A DNA stretch of 64,000 bases from Cronobacter muytjensii ATCC 51329 (GTDB lineage Bacteria; Pseudomonadota; Gammaproteobacteria; Enterobacterales; Enterobacteriaceae), in the NCBI RefSeq assembly GCF_001277195.1, contig NZ_CP012268.1, forward strand, positions 124,001 through 188,000, given 5' to 3'. The notes beneath the pieces are model-generated. The model had not been told where the DNA came from. It did no database searches and worked only from the letters and a program-made list of their open reading frames with translations. The position numbers and the translations under genes are program-made. Of the stretch, positions 42,529-51,581 are shown piece after piece (within the stretch, counting starts at the first letter, position 1; every line of letters starts with the position of its first letter).

Positions 42529-45357
42529 TTACTGATTTAACAGGGGCTTAAGGAAGCGTGCGGTATGCGACTCTTTGCACTCCGCCACGGTTTCCGGCGT
42601 GCCGGAGACGAGGATCTCACCGCCGCCGCTGCCGCCTTCCGGGCCAAGATCGACAATCCAGTCGGCCGTTTTGATGACATCCAGGTTATGCTCAATCACC
42701 ACGATCGTGTTGCCCTGATCCCTGAGCTGATGGAGCACTTGCAGCAGTTGCTGAATATCCGCGAAGTGCAGACCGGTGGTCGGCTCATCAAGAATGTAAA
42801 GCGTCTGGCCGGTCCCGCGTTTTGAGAGCTCGCGGGCGAGCTTCACGCGCTGGGCTTCACCGCCGGAGAGCGTTGTCGCAGACTGGCCGAGACGAATGTA
42901 AGTCAGGCCCACATCCATTAGCGTTTGCAGCTTACGCGCCAGCGCCGGCACCGCGTCGAAGAACTCACGCGCCTCTTCGATAGTCATGTCCAGCACTTCG
43001 TGGATAGTCTTACCTTTGTACTTAATTTCCAGCGTTTCGCGGTTGTAGCGCTTGCCTTTACACTGGTCGCACGGCACGTAGATATCCGGCAGGAAGTGCA
43101 TCTCCACCTTGATAACGCCGTCGCCCTGACATGCTTCGCAACGTCCGCCGCGGACGTTAAAGCTGAAGCGGCCCGGCGTATAGCCACGCGAGCGCGATTC
43201 CGGTACGCCAGCGAACAGCTCGCGCACCGGCGTAAAGACGCCCGTATACGTTGCAGGGTTCGAGCGCGGCGTGCGGCCAATCGGGCTCTGGTCAATATCA
43301 ATGACCTTATCGAAATGCTCCATCCCCTGAATGTCGCGATAGGGCGCAGGCTCGGCGATAGTCGCGCCGTTGAGCTGGCGCTGGGCTATCGGGAACAGCG
43401 TATCGTTAATCAGCGTCGATTTGCCGGAACCGGAAACGCCGGTTACGCAGGTAAACAGACCAACCGGCAGCGTCAGCGTGACGTCTTTCAGGTTGTTGCC
43501 GCGCGCGCCGGTGAGTTTCAGCACTTTTTCCGGGTCCGCCTTCACGCGTTCTTTCGGCACTTCAATTTTGCGTTTACCGCTCATGAATTGCCCGGTCAGT
43601 GATTCCGGCACCGCCATGATCGCGTCAAGCGGGCCTTCCGCCACGACCTGGCCGCCGTGTACGCCAGCGCCAGGGCCGATGTCTATCACATGATCGGCGG
43701 CGCGAATGGCGTCTTCATCGTGCTCTACCACAATCACGGTATTGCCGAGGTTACGCAGATGGATAAGCGTGCCGAGCAAACGTTCGTTATCGCGCTGGTG
43801 CAGGCCGATAGATGGCTCATCCAGCACGTACATCACGCCCACCAGACCGGCGCCAATCTGGCTTGCCAGACGAATACGCTGCGCTTCGCCGCCGGAGAGC
43901 GTTTCCGCTGAGCGGGAAAGCGTCAGATAGTTCAGGCCGACGTTCACCAGGAATTTCAGGCGATCGCCAATCTCTTTCAGCACTTTTTCCGCGATTTTGG
44001 CGCGCTGGCCGGAGAGCTTCATGTTGTTGAAGAACTCCATCGCATGACCGATGCTCATGTCGGAAATGGTCGGCAGCGCGGTATTTTCTACAAATACGTG
44101 GCGCGCTTCGCGACGCAGACGCGTACCTTCACAAGTCGCGCACGGACGGTTGCTGATAAATTTCGCCAGCTCTTCGCGCACCGCGTTGGATTCGGTCTCT
44201 TTATAGCGGCGCTCCATATTATGCAGCACGCCTTCGAACGGATGACGACGCACAGACGTATCGCCGCGATCGTTCATATATTTAAATTCGATCGTCTCTT
44301 TACCGGAGCCGAACAGCACCGCTTTCTGTACTTTATCGCTGAGCGTGTTCCACGGCGCTTCCACGTCGAATTTATAGTGGTCGGCGAGCGAGCGCAGCAT
44401 CTGGAAATAGTAGAAGTTACGGCGATCCCAGCCGCGGATAGCGCCGCCCGCAAGCGACAGCTCGGTGTTCTGCACCACGCGATCCGGATCGAAATATTGC
44501 TGCACGCCGAGCCCGTCGCAGGTCGGACACGCGCCAGCCGGGTTGTTAAACGAGAACAGGCGCGGCTCAAGCTCGCGCATGCTGTAGCCGCACACCGGGC
44601 AGGCGAAGTTGGCGGAGAACAGCAGCTCTTCCGCTTTTTCATCGTCCATATCCGCCACGACCGCCGTGCCGCCGGAAAGCTCCAGCGCGGTTTCAAATGA
44701 CTCCGCCAGGCGCTGGGCTAAATCCTCACGCACCTTAAAGCGGTCCACCACCACTTCGATGGTGTGTTTTTTCTGCAATTCAAGCTTCGGCGGATCGGAA
44801 AGATCGCACACCTCGCCATCAATACGGGCGCGGATATACCCCTGGCTTGCCAGGTTTTCCAGCGTTTTGGTGTGCTCGCCTTTACGTTCTTTGATGACCG
44901 GCGCCAGCAACATCAGACGCTTGCCTTCCGGCAACGCGAGTACGTTATCCACCATCTGACTGACGGTCTGGGCGGCCAGCGTCACGTCGTGATCCGGGCA
45001 ACGCGGCTCGCCGACGCGGGCATACAGCAGGCGCAGGTAATCGTGAATTTCAGTAATGGTACCCACAGTAGAACGCGGGTTATGGGAGGTCGACTTCTGC
45101 TCGATGGAAATCGCGGGCGACAGCCCTTCAATATGGTCGACGTCCGGCTTTTCCATCAGCGACAGGAACTGACGCGCGTACGCGGAAAGCGACTCGACAT
45201 AACGGCGCTGCCCTTCGGCGTAGAGCGTGTCGAAAGCCAGCGAAGACTTGCCGGAACCCGACAGCCCGGTCACGACGATGAGTTTGTCGCGCGGAATGAC
45301 GAGGTTGATATTTTTGAGATTGTGGGTGCGGGCGCCCCGAACTTCTATCTTATCCAT
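42529..45357 (-). CDS. uvrA: Excinuclease ABC subunit A
   Basis: UvrA is the damage-recognition ATPase of nucleotide excision repair. The 942-residue product (940 in E. coli) has two ABC modules: Walker A G-L-S-G-S-G-K-S-S near residue 31 and G-V-S-G-S-G-K-S-T near 640, with two L-S-G-G-E-A-Q-R signatures. Zinc-finger cysteines are present in C-P-V-C-G...C-P-T-C-D-G and C-E-A-C-Q-G...C-D-Q-C-K-G. It is divergent from ssb with an SOS box between. Confidence 0.98.
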   Translation of the reverse strand: MDKIEVRGARTHNLKNINLVIPRDKLIVVTGLSGSGKSSLAFDTLYAEGQRRYVESLSAYARQFLSLMEKPDVDHIEGLSPAISIEQKSTSHNPRSTVGTITEIHDYLRLLYARVGEPRCPDHDVTLAAQTVSQMVDNVLALPEGKRLMLLAPVIKERKGEHTKTLENLASQGYIRARIDGEVCDLSDPPKLELQKKHTIEVVVDRFKVREDLAQRLAESFETALELSGGTAVVADMDDEKAEELLFSANFACPVCGYSMRELEPRLFSFNNPAGACPTCDGLGVQQYFDPDRVVQNTELSLAGGAIRGWDRRNFYYFQMLRSLADHYKFDVEAPWNTLSDKVQKAVLFGSGKETIEFKYMNDRGDTSVRRHPFEGVLHNMERRYKETESNAVREELAKFISNRPCATCEGTRLRREARHVFVENTALPTISDMSIGHAMEFFNNMKLSGQRAKIAEKVLKEIGDRLKFLVNVGLNYLTLSRSAETLSGGEAQRIRLASQIGAGLVGVMYVLDEPSIGLHQRDNERLLGTLIHLRNLGNTVIVVEHDEDAIRAADHVIDIGPGAGVHGGQVVAEGPLDAIMAVPESLTGQFMSGKRKIEVPKERVKADPEKVLKLTGARGNNLKDVTLTLPVGLFTCVTGVSGSGKSTLINDTLFPIAQRQLNGATIAEPAPYRDIQGMEHFDKVIDIDQSPIGRTPRSNPATYTGVFTPVRELFAGVPESRSRGYTPGRFSFNVRGGRCEACQGDGVIKVEMHFLPDIYVPCDQCKGKRYNRETLEIKYKGKTIHEVLDMTIEEAREFFDAVPALARKLQTLMDVGLTYIRLGQSATTLSGGEAQRVKLARELSKRGTGQTLYILDEPTTGLHFADIQQLLQVLHQLRDQGNTIVVIEHNLDVIKTADWIVDLGPEGGSGGGEILVSGTPETVAECKESHTARFLKPLLNQ

Positions 45358-45443
45358 TCACCTTTCCTGGATTTGAACGCTAATGCCTGGGTGTTTGAAG
45401 GACAACCGGTGGCCAGAAACGGTTAATTATGACACAATTTAAC

Positions 45444-45459
45444 CTGAATGGATATCCAG
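45444..45459. promoter_or_regulatory. LexA (SOS) box between uvrA and ssb
   Basis: CTGAATGGATATCCAG fits CTG-N10-CAG and aligns with the E. coli uvrA box. It lies 87 bp before uvrA and 129 bp before ssb. Confidence 0.85.
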
Positions 45460-45587
45460 TATTTATTTGCAACCGTGTATACTGTGTGAACATTTCCTGA
45501 AGCCGTCTCGCAGCTATCAACATTGAAGGCTGACGTGGTAGAATGGAATGTTTACACTATTAAGAAATGTTTTCAGGAGACACGATC

Positions 45588-46130
45588 ATGGCCAGCAGAG
45601 GCGTAAACAAGGTGATTCTCGTCGGTAATCTGGGGCAGGACCCGGAAGTACGCTACATGCCGAACGGCGGGGCCGTGGCGAACCTGCGCCTGGCAACTTC
45701 CGAATCCTGGCGCGACAAGCAGACCGGTGAGATGAAAGAAGTGACCGAATGGCACAGCGTGGTGCTGTACGGCAAGCTGGCGGAAGTGGCGGGCGAATAC
45801 CTGCGCAAAGGCTCGCAGATCTACATCGAAGGCCAGCTGCGCACCCGTAAGTGGCAGGATCAGAGCGGTCAGGATCGCTACTCTACCGAAGTCGTGGTTA
45901 ACGTCGGCGGCACCATGCAGATGCTGGGCGGCCGTCAGGGCGGCGGCGCACCGGCAGGCGGCAACATGGGCGGCGGCCAGCAGCAGGGCGGTTGGGGTCA
46001 GCCTCAGCAGCCGCAGCAGCAGGGTGGCGGCGCGCAGTTCAGCGGCGGCGCGCAGTCCCGTCCGCAGCAGCAGGCTCCGGCGCCTTCCAATGAACCGCCG
46101 ATGGATTTCGACGACGATATCCCGTTCTGA
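45588..46130 (+). CDS. ssb: Single-stranded DNA-binding protein Ssb
   Basis: A 180-residue protein (178 in E. coli): OB-fold to about residue 112, then a Gly/Gln/Pro-rich intrinsically disordered linker with Q-Q-P-Q-Q-Q repeats, and the acidic C-terminal tip M-D-F-D-D-D-I-P-F that binds partner proteins. Start fixed by homology (M-A-S-R-G-V-N-K) and CAGGAGA upstream. Confidence 0.98.
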   Translation: MASRGVNKVILVGNLGQDPEVRYMPNGGAVANLRLATSESWRDKQTGEMKEVTEWHSVVLYGKLAEVAGEYLRKGSQIYIEGQLRTRKWQDQSGQDRYSTEVVVNVGGTMQMLGGRQGGGAPAGGNMGGGQQQGGWGQPQQPQQQGGGAQFSGGAQSRPQQQAPAPSNEPPMDFDDDIPF

Positions 46131-46170
46131 TACGCGGCGCTCCGTCCGGGCGCCCTGTCAGCATGCACCG

Positions 46171-46203
46171 AAAAGCTCTGCCTCCGGCAGGGCTTTTTCT
46201 TTA
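46171..46203 (+). terminator. Intrinsic terminator of ssb
   Basis: AAAGCTCTGCC/GGCAGGGCTTT stem with a TCC loop and T-rich tail. Confidence 0.88.
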
Positions 46204-46557
46204 TCCGCGGTTTTATTTCTGCGCTTTCCTGCTTTGTCGCCCTGTGCTTATTCAGCGCGTTATTTATCTTTCTTTTCTGCCGCTTTTCTGCGCGCCTCTC
46301 GCTGAACTATGGCTTTATCTGCGCCATTAACCACTGACCTGATGCGAAAACGGTAATATGTAAGCCATTCGGAGGCTTTTTAAGCATCAACCCGTTCCGC
46401 CTCTGGCTGGCGATAGAAATAAGCCATAAATGAACGGCATAGCGCTTTTACGTAGTGGCGCGCTAAATCTCGCCGGGCGATTGCCGATATAGCTTTCATG
46501 AAGCATCCAGACGCTCTATACGTTTTCGGCAGGGATGCCCCGACTTCAGGTTAGCCC
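46204..46557. other. Intergenic region between ssb and the diguanylate cyclase gene
   Basis: About 350 bp. I see no gene, clear promoter or repeat. The first part is pyrimidine-rich on the plus strand. The cyclase start is preceded by CAGGTTAGCCC, a weak ribosome site. Confidence 0.4.
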
Positions 46558-47604
46558 ATGTCAGAAAGAGATCGCGACCAACTTCTTAGCCAGGCGACCG
46601 ACCAATACTGGCAACACATTATCCCGATCGTCTGGCTGGCGTTGATGATTCACGTCGGGCTGATTTTTCTGTTTCTGTCGATGGGGATCCCGACGCTCGC
46701 CATTTTTAACATCTTCAGCGTGATGGTTTATATCCATTGTCTGAATGAGATAGAGCATTACCGGTATCTTTATGTCGGCACTCTGATGAGCGTGGAGATC
46801 CTGGCGCACGCCATCGCCACCACGGTAATGCTGGGCTGGGAGAGCAATTTTTATCTGTTTGTGTTTTCGCTTATCCCGATTGTGTCGTTCAGCTTTCAGC
46901 AGGTGCCGGTGCGGCGCGCGATATTCCTGACGGCTATTGCGGTGCTTGGCACCGTGGGCTATGCCCTGCGCGATCATATGGGGACAGCGTCCGGCTTAAG
47001 CGCGCCGGTATTAAATGGCATCGGCATCGCCAATGCTGTGATGGCGATTGGGCTTCTGATGTATACGACGCTGCGCTCGGTTGAATTCACGCACACCATG
47101 AAATTCGATCTCTTTAACACCGCCAGCCGCGACAGTCTGACGAATCTCTATACCCGGCGTCACTTTATGCACCAGGTATCGCTACTGGAAAAAGAGTCCG
47201 GTAGTCATGATGTGGCGCTGCTGCTGCTGGATATCGACCATTTTAAAGCGATCAATGATAGCTGCGGCCACAGTTACGGGGATATGATTTTGCAGCGCAT
47301 CGCGCGGGCAATCACCGATAACGTGCGTGAAAGCGATATCGTGGCGCGCTGGGGCGGCGAGGAGTTTCTGGTGCTGATGCCTGAGACCTCGCTGTCGGAT
47401 GCGAGACGGGTGGCGGAGCGCCTGCTGACGCGCATTCAGGAGTGGGTCGGGCAGACGGACAAGAACCCACGTGAAGTGACCGCCACGCTGGCACTCAGCG
47501 CGCTCGGCAAAGAAGAAGGGTTTGAGAGGGCGCTTAACCGTGCCGATAAAATGTTGTACGCCGGTAAGCAGCAGGGGCGAAACCGGCTGGTGATCGCCGA
47601 TTAA
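46558..47604 (+). CDS. Membrane diguanylate cyclase (GGEEF)
   Basis: A 348-residue protein making cyclic di-GMP. The N-terminal ~175 residues contain about five to six hydrophobic helices, a membrane sensor of unknown ligand. The GGDEF domain follows, beginning D-S-L-T-N-L-Y-T-R-R-H-F and with the active-site G-G-E-E-F at about residues 266-270. R-E-S-D five residues before it is a canonical inhibitory I-site (R-x-x-D), so product feedback is expected. It is not part of the E. coli order here. The phosphodiesterase gene pdeC lies 1.4 kb downstream. Confidence 0.9.
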   Translation: MSERDRDQLLSQATDQYWQHIIPIVWLALMIHVGLIFLFLSMGIPTLAIFNIFSVMVYIHCLNEIEHYRYLYVGTLMSVEILAHAIATTVMLGWESNFYLFVFSLIPIVSFSFQQVPVRRAIFLTAIAVLGTVGYALRDHMGTASGLSAPVLNGIGIANAVMAIGLLMYTTLRSVEFTHTMKFDLFNTASRDSLTNLYTRRHFMHQVSLLEKESGSHDVALLLLDIDHFKAINDSCGHSYGDMILQRIARAITDNVRESDIVARWGGEEFLVLMPETSLSDARRVAERLLTRIQEWVGQTDKNPREVTATLALSALGKEEGFERALNRADKMLYAGKQQGRNRLVIAD

Positions 47605-47779
47605 CGTGCTGATTACGCATCAAAAAATCATGAAAAGTAACCCCCGGGTACCTCTTAGTTAGCATTTTCCCGGTGATAACGAAGTGACATGCTTTGCGAT
47701 TCCTTCCTGTGCGACGGCGTTTATTGACGCGCGCGCCAGTTGCCGCCCGCAGGTGAATTTCACACAGGGAACGCACGCG

Positions 47780-48124
47780 ATGACACAGGAAAATAACCCG
47801 TTTACCGCCGCCTGGAGCCGTAACGGCAATCTGCTCTGCCACGGCCACTGGATGATTACGTTCGAAGAGCGTCCGGTGACGCTGCCGCCACACTGGCAGG
47901 AAAAAGCGATGAACACCTGGGGGATCTATTCGATTATCGATCCGGAAGATGAAATGTTCGCTGACGGACTCAAAGAGGATGAGTGGATTGTCGAAAACGT
48001 CGAATGGCTGACCGACTGGTTTTTCGATAACGGCATTCCGCTTGAGGAGTACTACTATCGTGCCTTCTGGCGGGCGGTGAATAAAGCGGACTGGCGCTGC
48101 ACCAGCTGCGCGGGGTGTATGTAA
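47780..48124 (+). CDS. Conserved-looking small protein of unknown function
   Basis: A 114-residue acidic, aromatic-rich cytosolic protein (many Trp: N-T-W-G-I-Y, D-E-W-I-V-E-N-V-E-W-L-T-D-W). It ends with a cysteine cluster, W-R-C-T-S-C-A-G-C-M, that could bind metal. Start chosen at M-T-Q-E-N-N-P; the frame is open further upstream, but the extra 32 residues look non-coding. I do not recognise the family. It is convergent with yjcB and shares a hairpin terminator with it. Confidence 0.7.
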   Translation: MTQENNPFTAAWSRNGNLLCHGHWMITFEERPVTLPPHWQEKAMNTWGIYSIIDPEDEMFADGLKEDEWIVENVEWLTDWFFDNGIPLEEYYYRAFWRAVNKADWRCTSCAGCM

Positions 48125-48134
48125 ACGCAGGGCA

Positions 48135-48162
48135 CAAAAAAGCCCCTGGCGCAGGGGCTTTA
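48135..48162. terminator. Bidirectional terminator between the small unknown gene and yjcB
   Basis: AAAGCCCCTG/CAGGGGCTTT stem with a GCG centre; a T-run (TTTTTT) follows on the minus strand, TTTAAT on the plus strand. Confidence 0.82.
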
Positions 48163-48179
48163 ATCAGCGAGCGGGCAAA

Positions 48180-48458
48180 TCAGGTCACCACCATCGGCCA
48201 TTCCGGCGGTGTATGACTCATCACTTCCACCATGATGTCTTTCATATTGTGCCAGATGGCGTGGAAGTCGATGCTCACCCCGAGCAGACCGGTGGCGAAG
48301 ACGCAGGAGGCGACAATGCCCAGACCGCTGCTGATCACCGCCAGCGCCTGGTAGTCAGATTTGCGAAACTGAATATTAAGAGTGCTGGCCAGAAACATTA
48401 AAACCGCACCCAGAAGTTGCCAGCGCATCAGTACCATGCTGGCGGTAAGCGTAGCCAT
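48180..48458 (-). CDS. yjcB: YjcB, small membrane protein
   Basis: A 92-residue protein (93 in E. coli YjcB) with two hydrophobic segments (about residues 13-26 and 37-58), beginning M-A-T-L-T-A-S-M-V-L-M-R-W-Q-L-L and ending P-P-E-W-P-M-V-V-T. Function unknown. A near-perfect CRP site lies about 110 bp upstream. Start chosen by alignment; five more codons are open upstream. Confidence 0.9.
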   Translation of the reverse strand: MATLTASMVLMRWQLLGAVLMFLASTLNIQFRKSDYQALAVISSGLGIVASCVFATGLLGVSIDFHAIWHNMKDIMVEVMSHTPPEWPMVVT

Positions 48459-48565
48459 GAAACCTGTCCTCAAAACGACCTGCCGCGCGGGTGGCCAGGG
48501 AGAGGTGGGCCTGGCGCGGCGTTAAAATTTAACGTGACGGCAAGCATGTAAACTTGCACACTAAG

Positions 48566-48581
48566 TGTGAACTGTATCACA
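48566..48581. promoter_or_regulatory. CRP binding site upstream of yjcB
   Basis: TGTGAACTGTATCACA, an exact TGTGA-N6-TCACA, within AAGTGTGAACTGTATCACAT, which also fits the flanking AAA/TTT preference. It lies 108 bp before yjcB and 460 bp before pdeC. Confidence 0.85.
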
Positions 48582-49040
48582 TTTGTTGTTTTATTCGCCA
48601 GTCTGGCGGCTGCGCTTTGTTGAAAAAATCACCCTGGCAAGGGGGGCATGATCCCGCATGCGATGAAAATGTTCAGAAATAACGCAATACACAAAAAAGC
48701 GGTTTTTTAGATTTAACCGATGCGGGCATTCCCATTTCGACATAAAAAAAGCAGGCCGTACATTTTTTCGGCAATCATGATTAATTTAACTTAAATCGTT
48801 TTCTGGAACGGTTGATGAATTTTAGGGCCAGCATTAGCGTAAATATTTCACTTAAGAAAAATTAAATAGCCGTTGGCATTTTCCCTTACGGCAAATTTTA
48901 ATCTTTCACGCGAAATATTGACCTGGTAACTGGAAAAGGCTATTGCCAATGCCTGCTGATTGATGCAACGTAAACACCTGTTTGCGACGTGTCTCATCAG
49001 GTAATAAATGTGACACAGAAAGCAGGGATATGAGGCCATA
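48582..49040. other. Gene-free region between yjcB and pdeC
   Basis: About 460 bp, AT-rich from 48680. No gene or repeat recognised. Poly-A/T stretches (AAAAAAAGCAGGCC at 48744-48757) are present, but no clear hairpin terminator. Probably carries the pdeC promoter. Confidence 0.35.
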
Positions 49041-50648
49041 ATGAATTTCAGGGCACGACGGCAGGCGTTGCGAATCTCAGGCATAATCATGGTGGTCTTA
49101 CTGCCTGTGATGCTTGCGCTTTGGCTCGCCCACCATCGGGCTGTCAACGAAACGCGCGCGCATCTGGATACCTTCGCGCAGCTTGTGCTCAACCGTACCG
49201 AACTGGTGCTAAGCCACGTCGAGAAAGCCCGTAATGAAGCCGAAAAATATCAGGGTGAAATATGCTCGCCAGCCCATCAGCGCAATATGCTGGATATTGC
49301 TCGCGGTCAGATTTATGTCGAAGACTTAATTTATGCTCAGGGTGATGAGTTATTATGCTCGCCCCTGTTCGATCAGCCTTTTATTCTCTCTCCGGCGAAT
49401 TATACGCGCACACCGGATATCGCCTTCTATTATTACCGTGACACGCCGTTCTACTCCGGCCACAAAATGATTTATTTGCGTAAAGGCAATTATGTCGCGG
49501 TGGTTAACCCTCTCTCTTTTAGTGAAATATTAACGAACGACACCGCGCTGACTTACGGCGTTTATGATACTGCGACCCGGGCGTTTTTTTCATTGAGTGA
49601 AAAAACAGACGCCCATACGCTGGCACCGTTCGCGCGCGCGCATAAAACCGATTTTCAAAAAGAAGGCCGCTTCTGGTCGATAGTCGTCTCGGGCAAACGC
49701 CCCATCGCCATTGTCGTTTCGACGTCCGAGACCTGGTTCTGGCAGGCGTGGCGGCGTCAGATGTCAGTAATGTTGCCGCTTGGGCTGCTGATGGGCGGCC
49801 TTTTGGTGTTTATCAGCACCCGCACTCGCCACCGCTTTAATTCACCGAGCCGCCAGCTGCAGCGCGCCTTGCAAAAGCGCATGCTGCGCCTGCATTACCA
49901 GCCGATTATGGATATCAAACACGGTATGTGCGTTGGCGCGGAAGCGCTGCTGCGCTGGCCGGGCTATAACGGTCAGGTAATGAGTCCAGCGGAATTTATT
50001 CCGCTCGCGGAAAAAACCGGGATGATCGCGCAGGTAACGGATTATGTAGTCGAAGAGTTATTTAATGACTTAGGCCATTTCTTAGCGACCCATCCGCAAA
50101 TTTATATCTCCATTAACCTTTCGGCATCCGATTTCCATTCGTCGCGTCTGATTGCATTAATTGAAGGCAAGAATAGCCAGCACGGCGTGCGGGCGCAGCA
50201 AATCAAGATAGAAGTGACCGAACGGGGTTTTATTGATGTGCCGCGCACCACGCCGGTTATACAGGCATTTCGTCAGTCGGGCTTTGAGATTGCCATTGAC
50301 GATTTCGGCACCGGATATTCCAATCTGCATAATCTCTATTCGCTGAACGTCGATATTCTGAAAATCGATAAATCGTTTATCGATACCTTAACCACCAACA
50401 GCACCAGTCATTTGATCGCCGAGCATATTATTGATATGGCCCATAGCCTGCGGTTGAAAATCATCGCCGAAGGCGTGGAAACCGCAGAGCAGGTGGCCTG
50501 GCTGTTAAAGCGCGGCGTGCAGTATTGTCAGGGCTGGCATTTTTCAAAAGCGCTGTCGCAGCAAGAGTTTATCACCTGGCTGCAACAGGATGACGCCCGG
50601 GCGATGCCGGGCTGGCAGAACTGCGTCGTTAACCGTCAGGCGCTTTGA
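49041..50648 (+). CDS. pdeC: Cyclic di-GMP phosphodiesterase PdeC (CSS-EAL)
   Basis: A 535-residue inner-membrane enzyme (528 in E. coli YjcC/PdeC). Two membrane helices (about 12-30 and 243-260) bracket a periplasmic CSS domain with C75 and C106; in the family, disulphide formation there inhibits, and DegP/DegQ-cut forms are active. The EAL domain includes G-A-E-A-L-L-R-W-P-G, I-D-D-F-G-T-G-Y-S-N and I-A-E-G-V-E-T. All key catalytic motifs look intact. The 3' end overlaps the convergent soxS by 13 bp. Confidence 0.94.
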   Translation: MNFRARRQALRISGIIMVVLLPVMLALWLAHHRAVNETRAHLDTFAQLVLNRTELVLSHVEKARNEAEKYQGEICSPAHQRNMLDIARGQIYVEDLIYAQGDELLCSPLFDQPFILSPANYTRTPDIAFYYYRDTPFYSGHKMIYLRKGNYVAVVNPLSFSEILTNDTALTYGVYDTATRAFFSLSEKTDAHTLAPFARAHKTDFQKEGRFWSIVVSGKRPIAIVVSTSETWFWQAWRRQMSVMLPLGLLMGGLLVFISTRTRHRFNSPSRQLQRALQKRMLRLHYQPIMDIKHGMCVGAEALLRWPGYNGQVMSPAEFIPLAEKTGMIAQVTDYVVEELFNDLGHFLATHPQIYISINLSASDFHSSRLIALIEGKNSQHGVRAQQIKIEVTERGFIDVPRTTPVIQAFRQSGFEIAIDDFGTGYSNLHNLYSLNVDILKIDKSFIDTLTTNSTSHLIAEHIIDMAHSLRLKIIAEGVETAEQVAWLLKRGVQYCQGWHFSKALSQQEFITWLQQDDARAMPGWQNCVVNRQAL

Positions 50649-50959
50649 CGATAATCGCTCGGCGTGCGGTCAAACTGGCGGCGGAAAATACGCGAAAACG
50701 TCTGCTGCGACACATAACCATAATCCATCGCGATATCAAATATCGGCCGCCGGGTCGTGCGCAATTCCTGCGCCGCCAGCTGTAGCCGACGTTTTCGAAT
50801 GTATTCTCCGAGCGTCTGGTGCATTACGGTGCGAAACATCCGCTGTAAATACCATTTCGAATAGCCCGACTTCTTTGCCACCACGTCGATGTTCAGTGGC
50901 TGGTCAATATGCTCCTCAATCCATTGCGTCAGTGCGTGGATAATTTCCTGATGTGACAT
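50636..50959 (-). CDS. soxS: Superoxide response regulator SoxS
   Basis: An AraC/XylS-family activator of 107 residues, the E. coli length, with two helix-turn-helix motifs (I-D-V-V-A-K-K-S-G-Y-S-K-W-Y-L-Q and I-F-D-I-A-M-D-Y-G-Y-V-S-Q-Q-T-F). It activates oxidative-stress genes and is controlled by SoxR from the shared intergenic operator. It ends in the pdeC coding region on the opposite strand. Confidence 0.97.
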   Translation of the reverse strand: MSHQEIIHALTQWIEEHIDQPLNIDVVAKKSGYSKWYLQRMFRTVMHQTLGEYIRKRRLQLAAQELRTTRRPIFDIAMDYGYVSQQTFSRIFRRQFDRTPSDYRQSA

Positions 50960-51016
50960 AAGCCGTCCTCTTCCTCAGTTATGGGTTAGCCGTTCTTCTG
51001 AGCGGCGAGTATAATT

Positions 51017-51034
51017 CCTCAAGTTAACTTGAGG
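51017..51034. promoter_or_regulatory. SoxR operator (soxRS intergenic)
   Basis: Perfect 18-bp palindrome CCTCAAGTTAACTTGAGG, the E. coli SoxR site. It lies in the soxS promoter spacer and 12 bp before soxR. Confidence 0.95.
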
Positions 51035-51045
51035 TAAAGCCCCAG

Positions 51046-51504
51046 ATGGAAAAGAAAGCACCCCGAATCAAATCGCTGCTCACGCCGGGCGAAGTTGCGA
51101 AGCGCAGCGGCGTCGCAGTCTCTGCGCTGCACTTTTATGAGACCAAAGGGTTGATCAAAAGCACCCGCAACAGCGGCAACCAGCGCCGTTACCGGCGCGA
51201 TGTGTTGCGCCAGGTAGCGATCATTAAAATCGCCCAGCGTATCGGCATTCCACTCGCGACGATTGGCGAAGCTATCGGCGTCCTGCCGGAAGGCCAAAAC
51301 CTGAGTCCGAAAGTCTGGAAACAGCTCTCCACCCAGTGGCGCGAGGAGCTGGACCGGCGCATCAAAACGCTGACTGCGCTGCGCGACGATCTCGACGGCT
51401 GCATCGGCTGCGGGTGTTTGTCGCACCGCGATTGTCCGCTGCGCAACCCTGAAGACCGGCTCGGCGCGCAGGGCAGTGGGGCGCGACTGCTGGAAGATGA
51501 ATAG
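51046..51504 (+). CDS. soxR: Redox-sensing activator SoxR
   Basis: A MerR-family [2Fe-2S] sensor of 152 residues (154 in E. coli). The N-terminal winged helix is followed by a dimerisation helix and the cluster-binding C119-I-G-C122-G-C124-L-S-H-R-D-C130, all four ligands present. When oxidised it activates soxS. Confidence 0.97.
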   Translation: MEKKAPRIKSLLTPGEVAKRSGVAVSALHFYETKGLIKSTRNSGNQRRYRRDVLRQVAIIKIAQRIGIPLATIGEAIGVLPEGQNLSPKVWKQLSTQWREELDRRIKTLTALRDDLDGCIGCGCLSHRDCPLRNPEDRLGAQGSGARLLEDE

Positions 51505-51581
51505 GCACCGGCTAAACAAATCCTGTGCGTCAGCGATGGATTCTCTATAGTTAATGCAATGAAAAGCGAAAGGAAAACGCC

